A stretch of DNA of 6,219 nucleotides from Flavobacterium sp. (GCA_030152225.1 JASLHL010000226.1:1-6219); one strand, 5' to 3'. Counted from the first letter of the stretch, positions 1 to 5,984 are shown. The notes: generated from the sequence alone by a model not told the origin. Program-made: numbers and translations.

Positions 1-2
1 TC

Positions 3-29
3 GATGCTCTTCAGCAAGTGTTCGAGTAA
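3..29 (+). CDS. Probable 3' end of an upstream plus-strand gene (partial)
   Basis: Reading from base 3, the plus strand encodes DALQQVFE and then a TAA stop at 27-29. That stop overlaps the first bases of a strong plus-strand terminator hairpin, as expected for the end of a gene entering from the left. The other two plus frames run into the hairpin itself before stopping, which makes them less likely. Only eight residues are visible, so no family can be assigned. The main alternative is that this stretch is simply 3' untranslated sequence of the upstream gene. Confidence 0.45.
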   Translation, partial: DALQQVFE

Positions 30-65
30 AACAGCTGTCTTTACGTTAAAGACAGCTGTTTTTTT
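28..65 (+). terminator. Intrinsic terminator, perfect 16-bp stem
   Basis: The left arm at 28-43 and the right arm at 47-62 are exact reverse complements around a CGT loop. The arms carry the core ACAGCTGTC. The right arm leads into a run of seven T (59-65), so it works best for the plus-strand gene entering from the left. On the minus strand the opposite flank gives only four T, so it may also stop the convergent NYN gene, less efficiently. The hairpin sits 20 bp beyond that gene's stop codon and is probably shared. Confidence 0.9.
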
Positions 66-81
66 AAAAGCTATTCACAAG

Positions 82-834
82 CTATTTCTTCTTGACTAAA
101 GGGTGATTTAATCCCTTCACGTTATTGTTAATCACTTCATAAGTTTTGAGGTGTTTGAACATCTCGGTTAGATTTCGAAACCCATAATCACGGGGATCAA
201 AACTGGGATTTAACTTGCGTAGGTTATTCCCTACTGTAGAAATATACGCTTCTACTTCCTCATCTACAGACATATCAAATGCGCGATCAATAAGGCGCAT
301 TTCTTTTTTACTGATTGTTCTTACCTCGTTTTCTTCCTCTTCTCCAACCACTTGTTTCTTCTCCGCACTTGCTGCTTTTTCCACTTGAACAGCTTTGGGC
401 ATCAAAGTTTCACAATAGGTAAAAATTTCACAGGACTGCACAAACGCATTCGGTGTTTTCTTTTCTCCTATCCCCATAACAAAGATTCCTTCTTCGCGGA
501 TTCGCTTCGCCAAACCTGTATAATCACTATCACTGGAAACAATACAAAAGCCATCGACCATTTTATCGTGTAGGATATCCATGGCGTCGATAATCAACGA
601 GCTGTCGGTTGAATTTTTTCCTGAGGTATAGTTGAATTTTTGAATGGGTGAAAAGGACAAATCATTGAGTAAATCTTTCCAACTATTCATTTGTGGAGTA
701 GTCCAATCACCGTAAATACGGCGAATGGTAACCTTTCCGTATTTCGATACTTCCGCTAAGATATTCTCTAATAGTTTTGCTTGTGCGTTATCGCCATCGA
801 CGAGTATCGCTATATTGTTATTGTTTTTTTCCAT
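82..834 (-). CDS. NYN domain (LabA/DUF88-like) protein with C-terminal OST-HTH/LOTUS domain
   Basis: This is a 250-residue cytoplasmic protein with no signal peptide or membrane segment. Residues 7-145 form a NYN (PIN-like) nuclease domain. It opens with the strand ILVDGDN (Asp13, Asp15), then has a TDSSLIIDAMDI helix (Asp77, Asp83, Asp86) and the strand IVSSDSDY (Asp102, Asp104). These are the acidic positions expected to bind metal in this fold, and all are present. Residues about 146-172 are a Lys/Glu-rich linker. Residues about 173-245 match an OST-HTH/LOTUS domain, with the family signature around VGNNLRKLNPSFDPRDYGF (201-219). In this family NYN is thought to cut or bind RNA, and LOTUS domains bind RNA or protein partners, so an RNA-processing role is inferred; the substrate is unknown. 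The start is ATG at 834, because the only nearby upstream ATG (at -16) is out of frame. No Shine-Dalgarno sequence is visible. It lies 81 bp downstream of the LOG gene on the same strand, with no terminator seen between them. Confidence 0.9.
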   Translation of the reverse strand: MEKNNNNIAILVDGDNAQAKLLENILAEVSKYGKVTIRRIYGDWTTPQMNSWKDLLNDLSFSPIQKFNYTSGKNSTDSSLIIDAMDILHDKMVDGFCIVSSDSDYTGLAKRIREEGIFVMGIGEKKTPNAFVQSCEIFTYCETLMPKAVQVEKAASAEKKQVVGEEEENEVRTISKKEMRLIDRAFDMSVDEEVEAYISTVGNNLRKLNPSFDPRDYGFRNLTEMFKHLKTYEVINNNVKGLNHPLVKKK

Positions 835-915
835 TTTTACTTTTATTCATACTTGAGTAGGTAAAATACGAAAAATAAGTCCGAAAATAACTATTTTAAT
901 CTTTTTTTAGCACTC

Positions 916-1497
916 TTAGACGGTTTGATCCTTTGTGATCCATTTGCCGGCCTTTGGCGCTTCGTATTGACTCATTTGCTGTAATAGATCCTCAATATCA
1001 GCCGAAATGATAATCATTTCTCTATTTTCTTGCTTTAAGAACCCTTGTTCTACCATACGATTGATTATTTGCATCAACGGATCGTAAAATCCAGCAACAT
1101 TTAATAGTGCAATTGGTTTTTTATGCAACCCCAACTGTCCCCAAGTCAGCACTTCAAAAAATTCTTCCAACGTACCATACCCTCCTGGTAAAGCAATAAT
1201 GCCGTCAGATAATTCATCCATTTTAGCTTTGCGTTCGTGCATGGTATCCACGTGATAAAGAGCTGTTAACCCTGTATGTCCCAATTCGACATCTGCCAAA
1301 AAATACGGCAAGACCCCAATTACTTCCCCTCCATGTGCTAATGCCCCATCAGCAATAGCCCCCATTAAGCCGACCTTTGCACCGCCGTACACAACACCAA
1401 TCTCATGTTTAGCTAACGCTTCTCCTAAAGCTGTTGCCTCTGTCCTATATTCCTTTTTATTTCCTAAACTTGAACCACAAAAAACAGTATATCTCAT
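916..1497 (-). CDS. LOG family protein (TIGR00730-type Rossmann fold, putative nucleoside 5'-monophosphate phosphoribohydrolase)
   Basis: This 193-residue protein has the full signature of the LOG ('Lonely guy') family. It contains the nucleotide-binding segment YGGAKVGLMG (37-46), the MHERKAKM helix (86-93, Arg89) and PGGYGTLEE (104-112, Glu112). Arg89 and Glu112 correspond to the conserved catalytic pair. Proteins of this family remove ribose 5-phosphate from N6-modified adenosine monophosphates (cytokinin precursors) or from AMP. In a non-plant-associated bacterium the physiological substrate is uncertain. Many relatives are mislabelled 'lysine decarboxylase', but they have no PLP-binding fold. 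The length of about 190 residues is typical, and no signal peptide is present. The ATG at 1497 places FCGSS, the usual first strand and loop, at residues 6-10, so the start is secure. It is transcribed away from the outer-membrane receptor and could be co-transcribed with the NYN gene downstream. Confidence 0.93.
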   Translation of the reverse strand: MRYTVFCGSSLGNKKEYRTEATALGEALAKHEIGVVYGGAKVGLMGAIADGALAHGGEVIGVLPYFLADVELGHTGLTALYHVDTMHERKAKMDELSDGIIALPGGYGTLEEFFEVLTWGQLGLHKKPIALLNVAGFYDPLMQIINRMVEQGFLKQENREMIIISADIEDLLQQMSQYEAPKAGKWITKDQTV

Positions 1498-1655
1498 GAA
1501 TTTATATTTTTTCTAAATAAGGTGTAAAAAACTAAAAATCAAACATTTAAAAATAATTAATTTATTTTTTTACTTTTTTATTTTTTTGCGATGTAACAAA
1601 AGTAACGATTCTCAGTCTATTAGGGTAGACAAAAAAACTTAATTCAACTAATCAA
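1498..1655. other. Divergent intergenic spacer, very AT-rich
   Basis: This 158-bp spacer separates the LOG gene (minus) from the outer-membrane receptor (plus). The stretch 1501-1587 is almost all A/T with long T-tracts. It is followed by a more mixed sequence carrying an ECF-like promoter for the receptor. For the LOG gene, the minus strand holds AATGTTTG, a 7-of-8 match to the Bacteroidota -7 box, about 45 bp before the ATG. No TTG lies at the right distance upstream of it, so I do not call a promoter there. Confidence 0.6.
1592..1619 (+). promoter_or_regulatory. Candidate ECF-sigma-type promoter for the outer-membrane receptor
   Basis: TGTAAC at 1592-1597 and AGTCTA at 1614-1619 are separated by 16 bp. 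ECF sigma factors typically recognise an 'AAC' -35 element and a 'GTC'-containing -10 element at this spacing. The vegetative Bacteroidota -7 box TAnnTTTG is not present at a suitable position. Initiation would fall near 1625-1628, giving a leader of about 30 nt that is A-rich before the ATG, without a Shine-Dalgarno sequence. A second GTAAC at 1602-1606 is too close to the -10 to serve. The dedicated sigma factor is not in the window. Confidence 0.6.
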
Positions 1656-4049
1656 ATGAATTCAAAACTAACTTTATTGTTTTTTTTACTTTCCTTTTGT
1701 GGAGTCTACGCCCAAAGTTCAGTAAAAATATCAGGACGCGTGTTGGACAAAAACCTAAATGAAGCCATTCCTTATGCTACGATTACCCTTAAAAAAGGAG
1801 ATGCGGTGATTACAGGAGGTATGACATCTGACAACGGTTCTTTTACTATAACTGCTGTTGCTGATACCTATAATTTAGACATTCAATTTATAGGATATAC
1901 GCCTTTTCACAAAGAAATTACCTTAAAAAGTGCTACAGATTTAGGTACGATTTACCTAGAGGCCGAATCGACAACCTTAACTGACGTAAATATTGTAGCA
2001 GAACGATCTACAATTGAACAAAAAATTGACCGCAAAGTCATTACCGTTGGTAAAGACTTAACTACTGTAGGGGCTACTGCAGCTGATATTATGAATAATA
2101 TTCCTTCAGTTAACGTGGATAAAGATGGTAAAATTTCATTGAGAGGAAATGAAAACGTGCGTATCTTATTAGATGGAAGACCAACAAATATGTCTGCAGA
2201 ACAATTGTTGAAACAGATTCCGTCAACCTCAATTAAAAGTATTGAATTAATCACTAACCCAAGTGCAAAATACAACCCAGAAGGCATGTCGGGGATCATC
2301 AATATTGTGTTACACAAAAATACATCAGATGGGTTTAATGGTTCTATAGATAGTGGTGTAACGATTGCTAAGAACGTTCAGTCTACCACTTCTTTAAACT
2401 TAAACTACAGAAAAGGGAAGTTAAACTTTTTTGGAAATGCGAGTTATTCTGATGGAAAATCGAAAAATGACGGTGAAATGTTTCGCGAGGATATTCTATC
2501 GCCTACCACCATCAATATGTTAAACAACAACAAGAATATATTATATAAAGTTGGGGTTGATTACTATATTAACGATCAAAATACCTTGTCTTTTTATACG
2601 AATCAAAGCACGAATAAACACAGTGTTGATTTAAAAACGACAACGCTCTACCCTGATCAATCGTTTGACAATATTTTTCAAAAGACGTTTTACGACAATA
2701 AAAATACATTTAGTACTTACAATTTAGCGTACAAACATCTATTCGCTAAAAAAGGACATACGTTAGATGTTGAGATGAATCACAACATCAACAAGTCAGA
2801 TATGGATGGTGACTACCTAACAAAATTAGGTGTAGCCAACGACTTGCTCTATCAAGATGGCAACAACGACAAAAATACCTTGTCAACGTTAAACATTGAT
2901 TACGTCAATCCCTTAAACGATCATACCAAGCTAGAATTAGGGGCTGAAGCTAGAATTTCAAGAGCAGATAATAGCTTTAATTCAAACAATCCACTAATTC
3001 CAATCAACCAAAAACACATTGACAATAAGTATGATCAAGATATTTTTTCGGCTTATGCAACTTTCGGTCAAACCTTAGGCAAATTCAACTACCAAGTAGG
3101 AACGAGAGTAGAGAGTTATAAAGTAGATTCTAAATTGGATGGGGCTTCGACATTTAAAGATGATTATGTAACGCTTTATCCATCGGTTTACGTGGGCTAT
3201 AACCTTACAGATAGCGATATGTTTAACGTGAGCTATAGCCGTCGAGTAGATCGCCCTGGGGTAAGACAAACAAATCCAGTGCGTCAATTCTCTACGCCAT
3301 TAATGACGATGGTAGGGAATCCAGAACTAAAACCACAGTTTACCAATTCTGTTGAGTTAAATTATACGCGTTTATTTGCGAAGAGAAGCAGCATTACGGC
3401 TGGTGTGTACTATAGACGTATCAACCACGAAATTAATCACGTTATTTACGATGATCCAGAGAACGACAATCCAAATGCGTTGTTAATGACTTTTGACAAC
3501 TACAAATCAAACGATGCTTATGGATTTGAAGTTTCTGCGAATATTCTTGTTACCTCTTGGTGGGATATGCAACCAGCGATTGATTTCTCCAGTATTAAAC
3601 AAACGGGATTTGTATCTCAATTAGACGCTACAGGAACCATGAATACCGTATTGCGCGATATCACAGCAAATGCATTTAACGCGCGTTTAAACAGTAATTT
3701 CAAAGCAACAAAAAATCTTCGCTTCAACTTATTCGGATTTTATAGAGGAGGCGTAGATGGAATTACCTCAGACGCACAAGAAATGTACAAAATTGACGCA
3801 GGTGCTCGTTATGCCTTACTCGATAATAAGTTAAGCATCAGCTTCCGATTTAACGATATCTTCAACACGATGTCATATAAATACAAAACAAAATATCCTT
3901 ATCCTTCAACTGGTGAATTCACCTGGGAAAGCCAATCGGTATACATTGGTGTAAACTATACCTTTGGTGGTGGAAAAGGACGTTCGTTGCAAAGAAAGTA
4001 TAGAGATACCAACACGAAACAAAGTGGTGGTGCAGGAGGATTATTCTAA
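1656..4049 (+). CDS. Outer-membrane beta-barrel protein, TonB-dependent-receptor-like, with carboxypeptidase-regulatory-like N-terminal domain
   Basis: This 797-residue protein starts with a Sec signal peptide, with cleavage likely after VYA at residue 19. Residues about 23-105 form a carboxypeptidase-regulatory-like beta-sandwich (SGRVLDKNLNEAIPYATI, then TSDNGSFTI). Residues about 110-222 form a plug domain (ADIMNNIPSVNVDKDGKISL, LLDGRPTN, NPSAKYNPEGMSGIINI). The rest is a beta-barrel with family-typical segments SYSRRVDRP (526-534) and GNPELKP (554-560). This order matches the 'outer membrane protein beta-barrel family' of Bacteroidota, relatives of TonB-dependent receptors. No substrate can be read from the sequence, and there is no adjacent SusD-like lipoprotein, so a SusCD glycan pair is unlikely. 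No clear TonB box is seen, so energy coupling is unproven. The chain runs past the final strand (YIGVNYTFGGG) into a basic tail ending GGAGGLF. It is monocistronic: it has its own promoter and a terminator about 30 bp after the stop. Confidence 0.92.
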   Translation: MNSKLTLLFFLLSFCGVYAQSSVKISGRVLDKNLNEAIPYATITLKKGDAVITGGMTSDNGSFTITAVADTYNLDIQFIGYTPFHKEITLKSATDLGTIYLEAESTTLTDVNIVAERSTIEQKIDRKVITVGKDLTTVGATAADIMNNIPSVNVDKDGKISLRGNENVRILLDGRPTNMSAEQLLKQIPSTSIKSIELITNPSAKYNPEGMSGIINIVLHKNTSDGFNGSIDSGVTIAKNVQSTTSLNLNYRKGKLNFFGNASYSDGKSKNDGEMFREDILSPTTINMLNNNKNILYKVGVDYYINDQNTLSFYTNQSTNKHSVDLKTTTLYPDQSFDNIFQKTFYDNKNTFSTYNLAYKHLFAKKGHTLDVEMNHNINKSDMDGDYLTKLGVANDLLYQDGNNDKNTLSTLNIDYVNPLNDHTKLELGAEARISRADNSFNSNNPLIPINQKHIDNKYDQDIFSAYATFGQTLGKFNYQVGTRVESYKVDSKLDGASTFKDDYVTLYPSVYVGYNLTDSDMFNVSYSRRVDRPGVRQTNPVRQFSTPLMTMVGNPELKPQFTNSVELNYTRLFAKRSSITAGVYYRRINHEINHVIYDDPENDNPNALLMTFDNYKSNDAYGFEVSANILVTSWWDMQPAIDFSSIKQTGFVSQLDATGTMNTVLRDITANAFNARLNSNFKATKNLRFNLFGFYRGGVDGITSDAQEMYKIDAGARYALLDNKLSISFRFNDIFNTMSYKYKTKYPYPSTGEFTWESQSVYIGVNYTFGGGKGRSLQRKYRDTNTKQSGGAGGLF

Positions 4050-4079
4050 ATTTCTATACAAGACTTCAATTATTACGCG

Positions 4080-4115
4080 AAAAAAGGATTCTTTGAAAAA
4101 GGGATCCTTTTTTTT
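4080..4115 (+). terminator. Intrinsic terminator of the outer-membrane receptor gene
   Basis: AAAAAGGATTC (4081-4091) pairs with GGATCCTTTTT (4102-4112) to give an 11-bp stem with one T-G wobble. A TTT/AAA extension can pair inside the loop. The stem runs into eight T (4108-4115). The left flank holds six A (4080-4085), so the hairpin has a T-tract on the minus strand too. It could therefore stop transcripts from the convergent cardiolipin synthase gene about 200 bp away, for which I see no other terminator. Confidence 0.88.
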
Positions 4116-4213
4116 AGTTTACGATGAACAGTTTATAGTTAACAGTGAACCGTTTACAGTGTATCGCAAACCGCGCAAAGAACAAAAAACAAAAAACAAA
4201 GAGCAAACCGCAC
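4116..4213. repeat. Degenerate 7-bp-period tandem repeat, about 14 units
   Basis: Cut into consecutive 7-mers from 4116, the sequence keeps one register for 98 bp. Early units follow a pattern near AGTTTAC or AGTGAAC (AGTTTAC at 4116, AGTTAAC at 4137, CGTTTAC at 4151). Later ones drift to CGCAAAC (4165) and then AAAACAA (4186 and 4193, identical). Within it, GCAAACCGC-CAAA occurs at 4166-4179 and 4203-4216 with one differing base, 37 bp apart. Unit identity is low in places, so the 7-bp period is firm for parts and suggestive for the whole. It begins directly after the T-tract of the receptor terminator and encodes nothing convincing. Confidence 0.6.
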
Positions 4214-4287
4214 AAATTCCCATTTATTACTATATTTAATAATGAAGTTAATGTTTAAAAACGGTCAACCATATTTAGGGACATTCA
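4214..4287. other. Convergent spacer with no recognisable element
   Basis: This stretch links the two heptamer-repeat blocks between the convergent receptor and cardiolipin synthase genes. It is AT-rich, loses the 7-bp register, and shows no hairpin, promoter pair or coding signal that I can support. Confidence 0.5.
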
Positions 4288-4307
4288 TTCTCCCTTCTCC
4301 CTTCTCC
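4288..4307. repeat. Short tandem repeat (TTCTCCC), about 2.9 copies
   Basis: TTCTCCC at 4288-4294 is repeated exactly at 4295-4301 and again, less its last base, at 4302-4307. The repeat ends one base before the stop codon of the cardiolipin synthase gene, so in that transcript it reads as GGGAGAA repeats at the start of the 3' untranslated region. It has the same 7-bp unit length as the neighbouring degenerate array but an unrelated sequence and a different register. Confidence 0.85.
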
Positions 4308-4308
4308 A

Positions 4309-5790
4309 TCAAAGTAAAGGAGACAACAGACGCAAAAAGCTATTTTTTAGGCGATGCCATTTCGAGCGTTTATTCCAACGGTCTAGTTTCAGTTGAATAG
4401 AATCTTTGCAATCTGCTTCAAACATGGCACGCATCTGATGAGCAAAATCCATATCATAGAGTACCACATTAACTTCAAAATTTAGATCAAAGCTTCGGTG
4501 ATCCAAGTTACACGTTCCGACTGAGCTAATTCCAGCGTCGATCACCCAAGTTTTTGCATGTATAAATCCTTTTTTATACAAGTAGATTTCAACGCCTGAC
4601 TCTAAAAGTTCTTGAAAATACGATTCTGAAGCCAATTTAACGGTTAGAGAATCTGTAATCCCCGGTAAGAGTAACTTGACTTTTTTTCCACTGAGTACCG
4701 CCATTTTAATCGCCACTTGTAGGGATTCATCGGGAATATAGTAGGGCGTTGTAATACAAATTTCATGTTCAGCTTCTTGGATGGCTTGTAATACGCTAAA
4801 TAAAATAGAAGGCACATCGGAATCAGGTCCTGAAGCGATTACCTGCACAGGTAATGTCTTTTGTTTTCCGAGGTGAATTTTAGGAAAGTAATCCGCGGTA
4901 AAGCTCAAATTTTCTTTACTACAAAAATTCCAATCCGTTAAAAACACGTGTTGCAGTCCGTAGGCGCCACTTCCTTCAATTCGGATGTGGGTATCGCGCC
5001 AGAAGAAGTCATTTTCAGCCTTTCTACTGTTGTCATATCGATCCGATATATTAATTCCCCCTGTATAGGCAATTTGCCCGTCAATTACCACTATTTTACG
5101 GTGATTGCGGTAATTGAGACGATTTGCTAAAGCTAAGAGAATAATCTTATTAAATGCAAAGGCTTGTACACCATTGGTTCGTAAATCTTTTACAATATTT
5201 TTACGAATACTTCTACTGCCAAAATCGTCATAGATAAAGCGTACCTCAACTCCTTCTTTGGCTTTCGCTTTTAACAATTCGGCAATTTCCCTGCCTATTT
5301 CGTTATTTTCATAGATATAATATTCGATATGAATATGGTGTTTTGCTGCTTTGAGATCTGCCAATAAACGCGGAAAAAACGCCTCTCCATTTTGAAGGAG
5401 TTCCACATCATTATCAACCAATAATGGCCCTTCACCCACAATATCATTAGCCAATAACTTCACAAAAGAGCGATGTTTATCTACAATAGGATGTCCTTGT
5501 TGGTTTAAATCGAGGTGTATTTCACTTAGACGTTTGTATAAACGTTCACCATAATTGTCATTGGCAATTAATTTTTTAGAATACATCTTCCTTCTGCGGT
5601 AGTTGATTCCAAAGGAAAAATAGAAAACAATTCCAAAAACAGGCACAAAGAAAACCAACAACAGATAGGCTAGTGTTTTCGAGATGGAATCGGTATCATA
5701 GATAATTCGAATCGCAACGAGAATTGCGATAATGAAGTAAACGACTTCCCAATAAATAATCCATTCTGATTCGAAGAGTAAAGATATCAT
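4309..5790 (-). CDS. cls: Cardiolipin synthase (phospholipase D superfamily)
   Basis: This 493-residue inner-membrane enzyme has the usual cardiolipin synthase length and order. Two N-terminal membrane segments lie at about 12-31 and 38-60; the second ends in PVFGIVFYFSFG, typical of the PLDc_N domain. Two phospholipase D catalytic motifs follow. HKD1 has His230, Lys232 and Asp237 in NHRKIVVIDG, followed by GGINISD. HKD2 has His411, Lys413 and Asp418 in HAKTWVIDAG, followed by GTCNLDHRSFDLNFE. All six catalytic residues are intact. The family condenses two phosphatidylglycerol molecules, or phosphatidylglycerol with phosphatidylethanolamine, to cardiolipin; which donor is used here cannot be told. 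The ATG at 5790 directly precedes the first hydrophobic segment, and the next in-frame Met (69) would lose both membrane segments. No Shine-Dalgarno sequence is seen. The C-terminus is basic (RWNKRSKWHRLKNSFLR). It stands alone, about 90 bp downstream of the tRNA-Thr terminator. Confidence 0.95.
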   Translation of the reverse strand: MISLLFESEWIIYWEVVYFIIAILVAIRIIYDTDSISKTLAYLLLVFFVPVFGIVFYFSFGINYRRRKMYSKKLIANDNYGERLYKRLSEIHLDLNQQGHPIVDKHRSFVKLLANDIVGEGPLLVDNDVELLQNGEAFFPRLLADLKAAKHHIHIEYYIYENNEIGREIAELLKAKAKEGVEVRFIYDDFGSRSIRKNIVKDLRTNGVQAFAFNKIILLALANRLNYRNHRKIVVIDGQIAYTGGINISDRYDNSRKAENDFFWRDTHIRIEGSGAYGLQHVFLTDWNFCSKENLSFTADYFPKIHLGKQKTLPVQVIASGPDSDVPSILFSVLQAIQEAEHEICITTPYYIPDESLQVAIKMAVLSGKKVKLLLPGITDSLTVKLASESYFQELLESGVEIYLYKKGFIHAKTWVIDAGISSVGTCNLDHRSFDLNFEVNVVLYDMDFAHQMRAMFEADCKDSIQLKLDRWNKRSKWHRLKNSFLRLLSPLL

Positions 5791-5823
5791 AGCTTGAATT
5801 CTTTCGATAAGAGAAACACTAAT

Positions 5824-5857
5824 TTCCGATTAAACGGAATCTAAATTTACGGAATCT
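5824..5857 (-). promoter_or_regulatory. Possible promoter/operator region of the cardiolipin synthase gene
   Basis: ACGGAATCT occurs at 5834-5842 and again at 5849-5857 (plus-strand reading). The copies flank TAAATTTA (5842-5849), which on the minus strand is a 7-of-8 match to the Bacteroidota -7 box TAnnTTTG. In addition, TTCCG (5824-5828) and CGGAA (5835-5839) form an inverted pair with a 6-bp gap. The site lies 35-70 bp upstream of the ATG, a reasonable place for control of this gene. No TTG is found at the -33 position, so this is tentative. Confidence 0.3.
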
Positions 5858-5876
5858 TTTAATAGGAATAAAGAAA

Positions 5877-5908
5877 ATAAAAAAAGCTTCCTAAGAATAG
5901 GAAGCTTT
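5877..5908 (-). terminator. Intrinsic terminator of the tRNA-Thr gene
   Basis: On the minus strand AAAGCTTCCTA (5908-5898) pairs perfectly with TAGGAAGCTTT (5893-5883) around a TTCT loop. Seven consecutive T follow (5885-5879). It lies three bases after the mature tRNA 3' end, so it should separate the tRNA transcript from the cardiolipin synthase gene downstream. Confidence 0.92.
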
Positions 5909-5910
5909 AG

Positions 5911-5984
5911 AGCCGATGGAGGGACTCGAACCCACGACCTGCTGATTACAAATCAGCTGCTCTAGCCAACTGAGCTACATCGGC
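5911..5984 (-). tRNA. tRNA-Thr (anticodon UGU)
   Basis: The minus strand folds into a 74-nt cloverleaf. The acceptor stem is GCCGATG with CATCGGC and discriminator T. The D arm is GCTC/GAGC. The anticodon stem is GCTGA/TCAGC with loop TTTGTAA, giving anticodon TGT, which reads ACA and is assigned to threonine. The variable loop is AGGTC, and the T arm GTGGG-TTCGAGT-CCCTC contains the standard TTCGA. The second T-stem pair (50-64) is U-U rather than a Watson-Crick pair; the other four are good. CCA is not encoded (the discriminator is followed by CTA), so it must be added after transcription. Confidence 0.97.

Noticed and set aside
352..573. A 73-codon plus-strand open frame inside the NYN gene
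   Set aside because: It is antisense to the conserved NYN active-site coding region and has no family resemblance.
835..915. Promoter for the NYN gene (TATTTTTC or TATTTTAC on the minus strand)
   Set aside because: These are partial -7 matches in AT-rich sequence and no TTG lies at a suitable upstream distance, so they cannot be told from chance.
916..1497. Lysine decarboxylase
   Set aside because: The PGGYGTLEE motif and about 190-residue length mark the LOG family; PLP-dependent decarboxylase features are absent.
82..1497. Toxin-antitoxin or defence module made of the NYN and LOG genes
   Set aside because: The protein sizes, separate complete domains, 81-bp gap and absence of any antitoxin-like or defence-associated partner do not fit.
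1656..1715. Possible lipoprotein signal (Cys15 in LLSFC) at the receptor N-terminus
   Set aside because: The residues before Cys15 (Ser-Phe) do not fit a lipobox, and the VYA-Q site fits ordinary Sec signal peptidase cleavage.
1952..2317. A 121-codon minus-strand open frame inside the receptor gene
   Set aside because: It is antisense to the conserved plug-domain coding region and has no recognisable domain, so it is a shadow frame.
3075..3287. A 70-codon minus-strand open frame inside the receptor barrel region
   Set aside because: It is antisense to a conserved gene, with no domain and no promoter.
4116..4213. CRISPR array
   Set aside because: The units are 7 bp and degenerate, with no spacers and no cas genes nearby.
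3964..4239. A 91-codon plus-strand open frame spanning the receptor 3' end and the spacer
   Set aside because: It starts inside the receptor gene in another frame, crosses a strong terminator and then merely translates the low-complexity heptamer array.
4948..5130. A 60-codon plus-strand open frame inside the cardiolipin synthase gene
   Set aside because: It is antisense to the HKD1 coding region, with no independent support.
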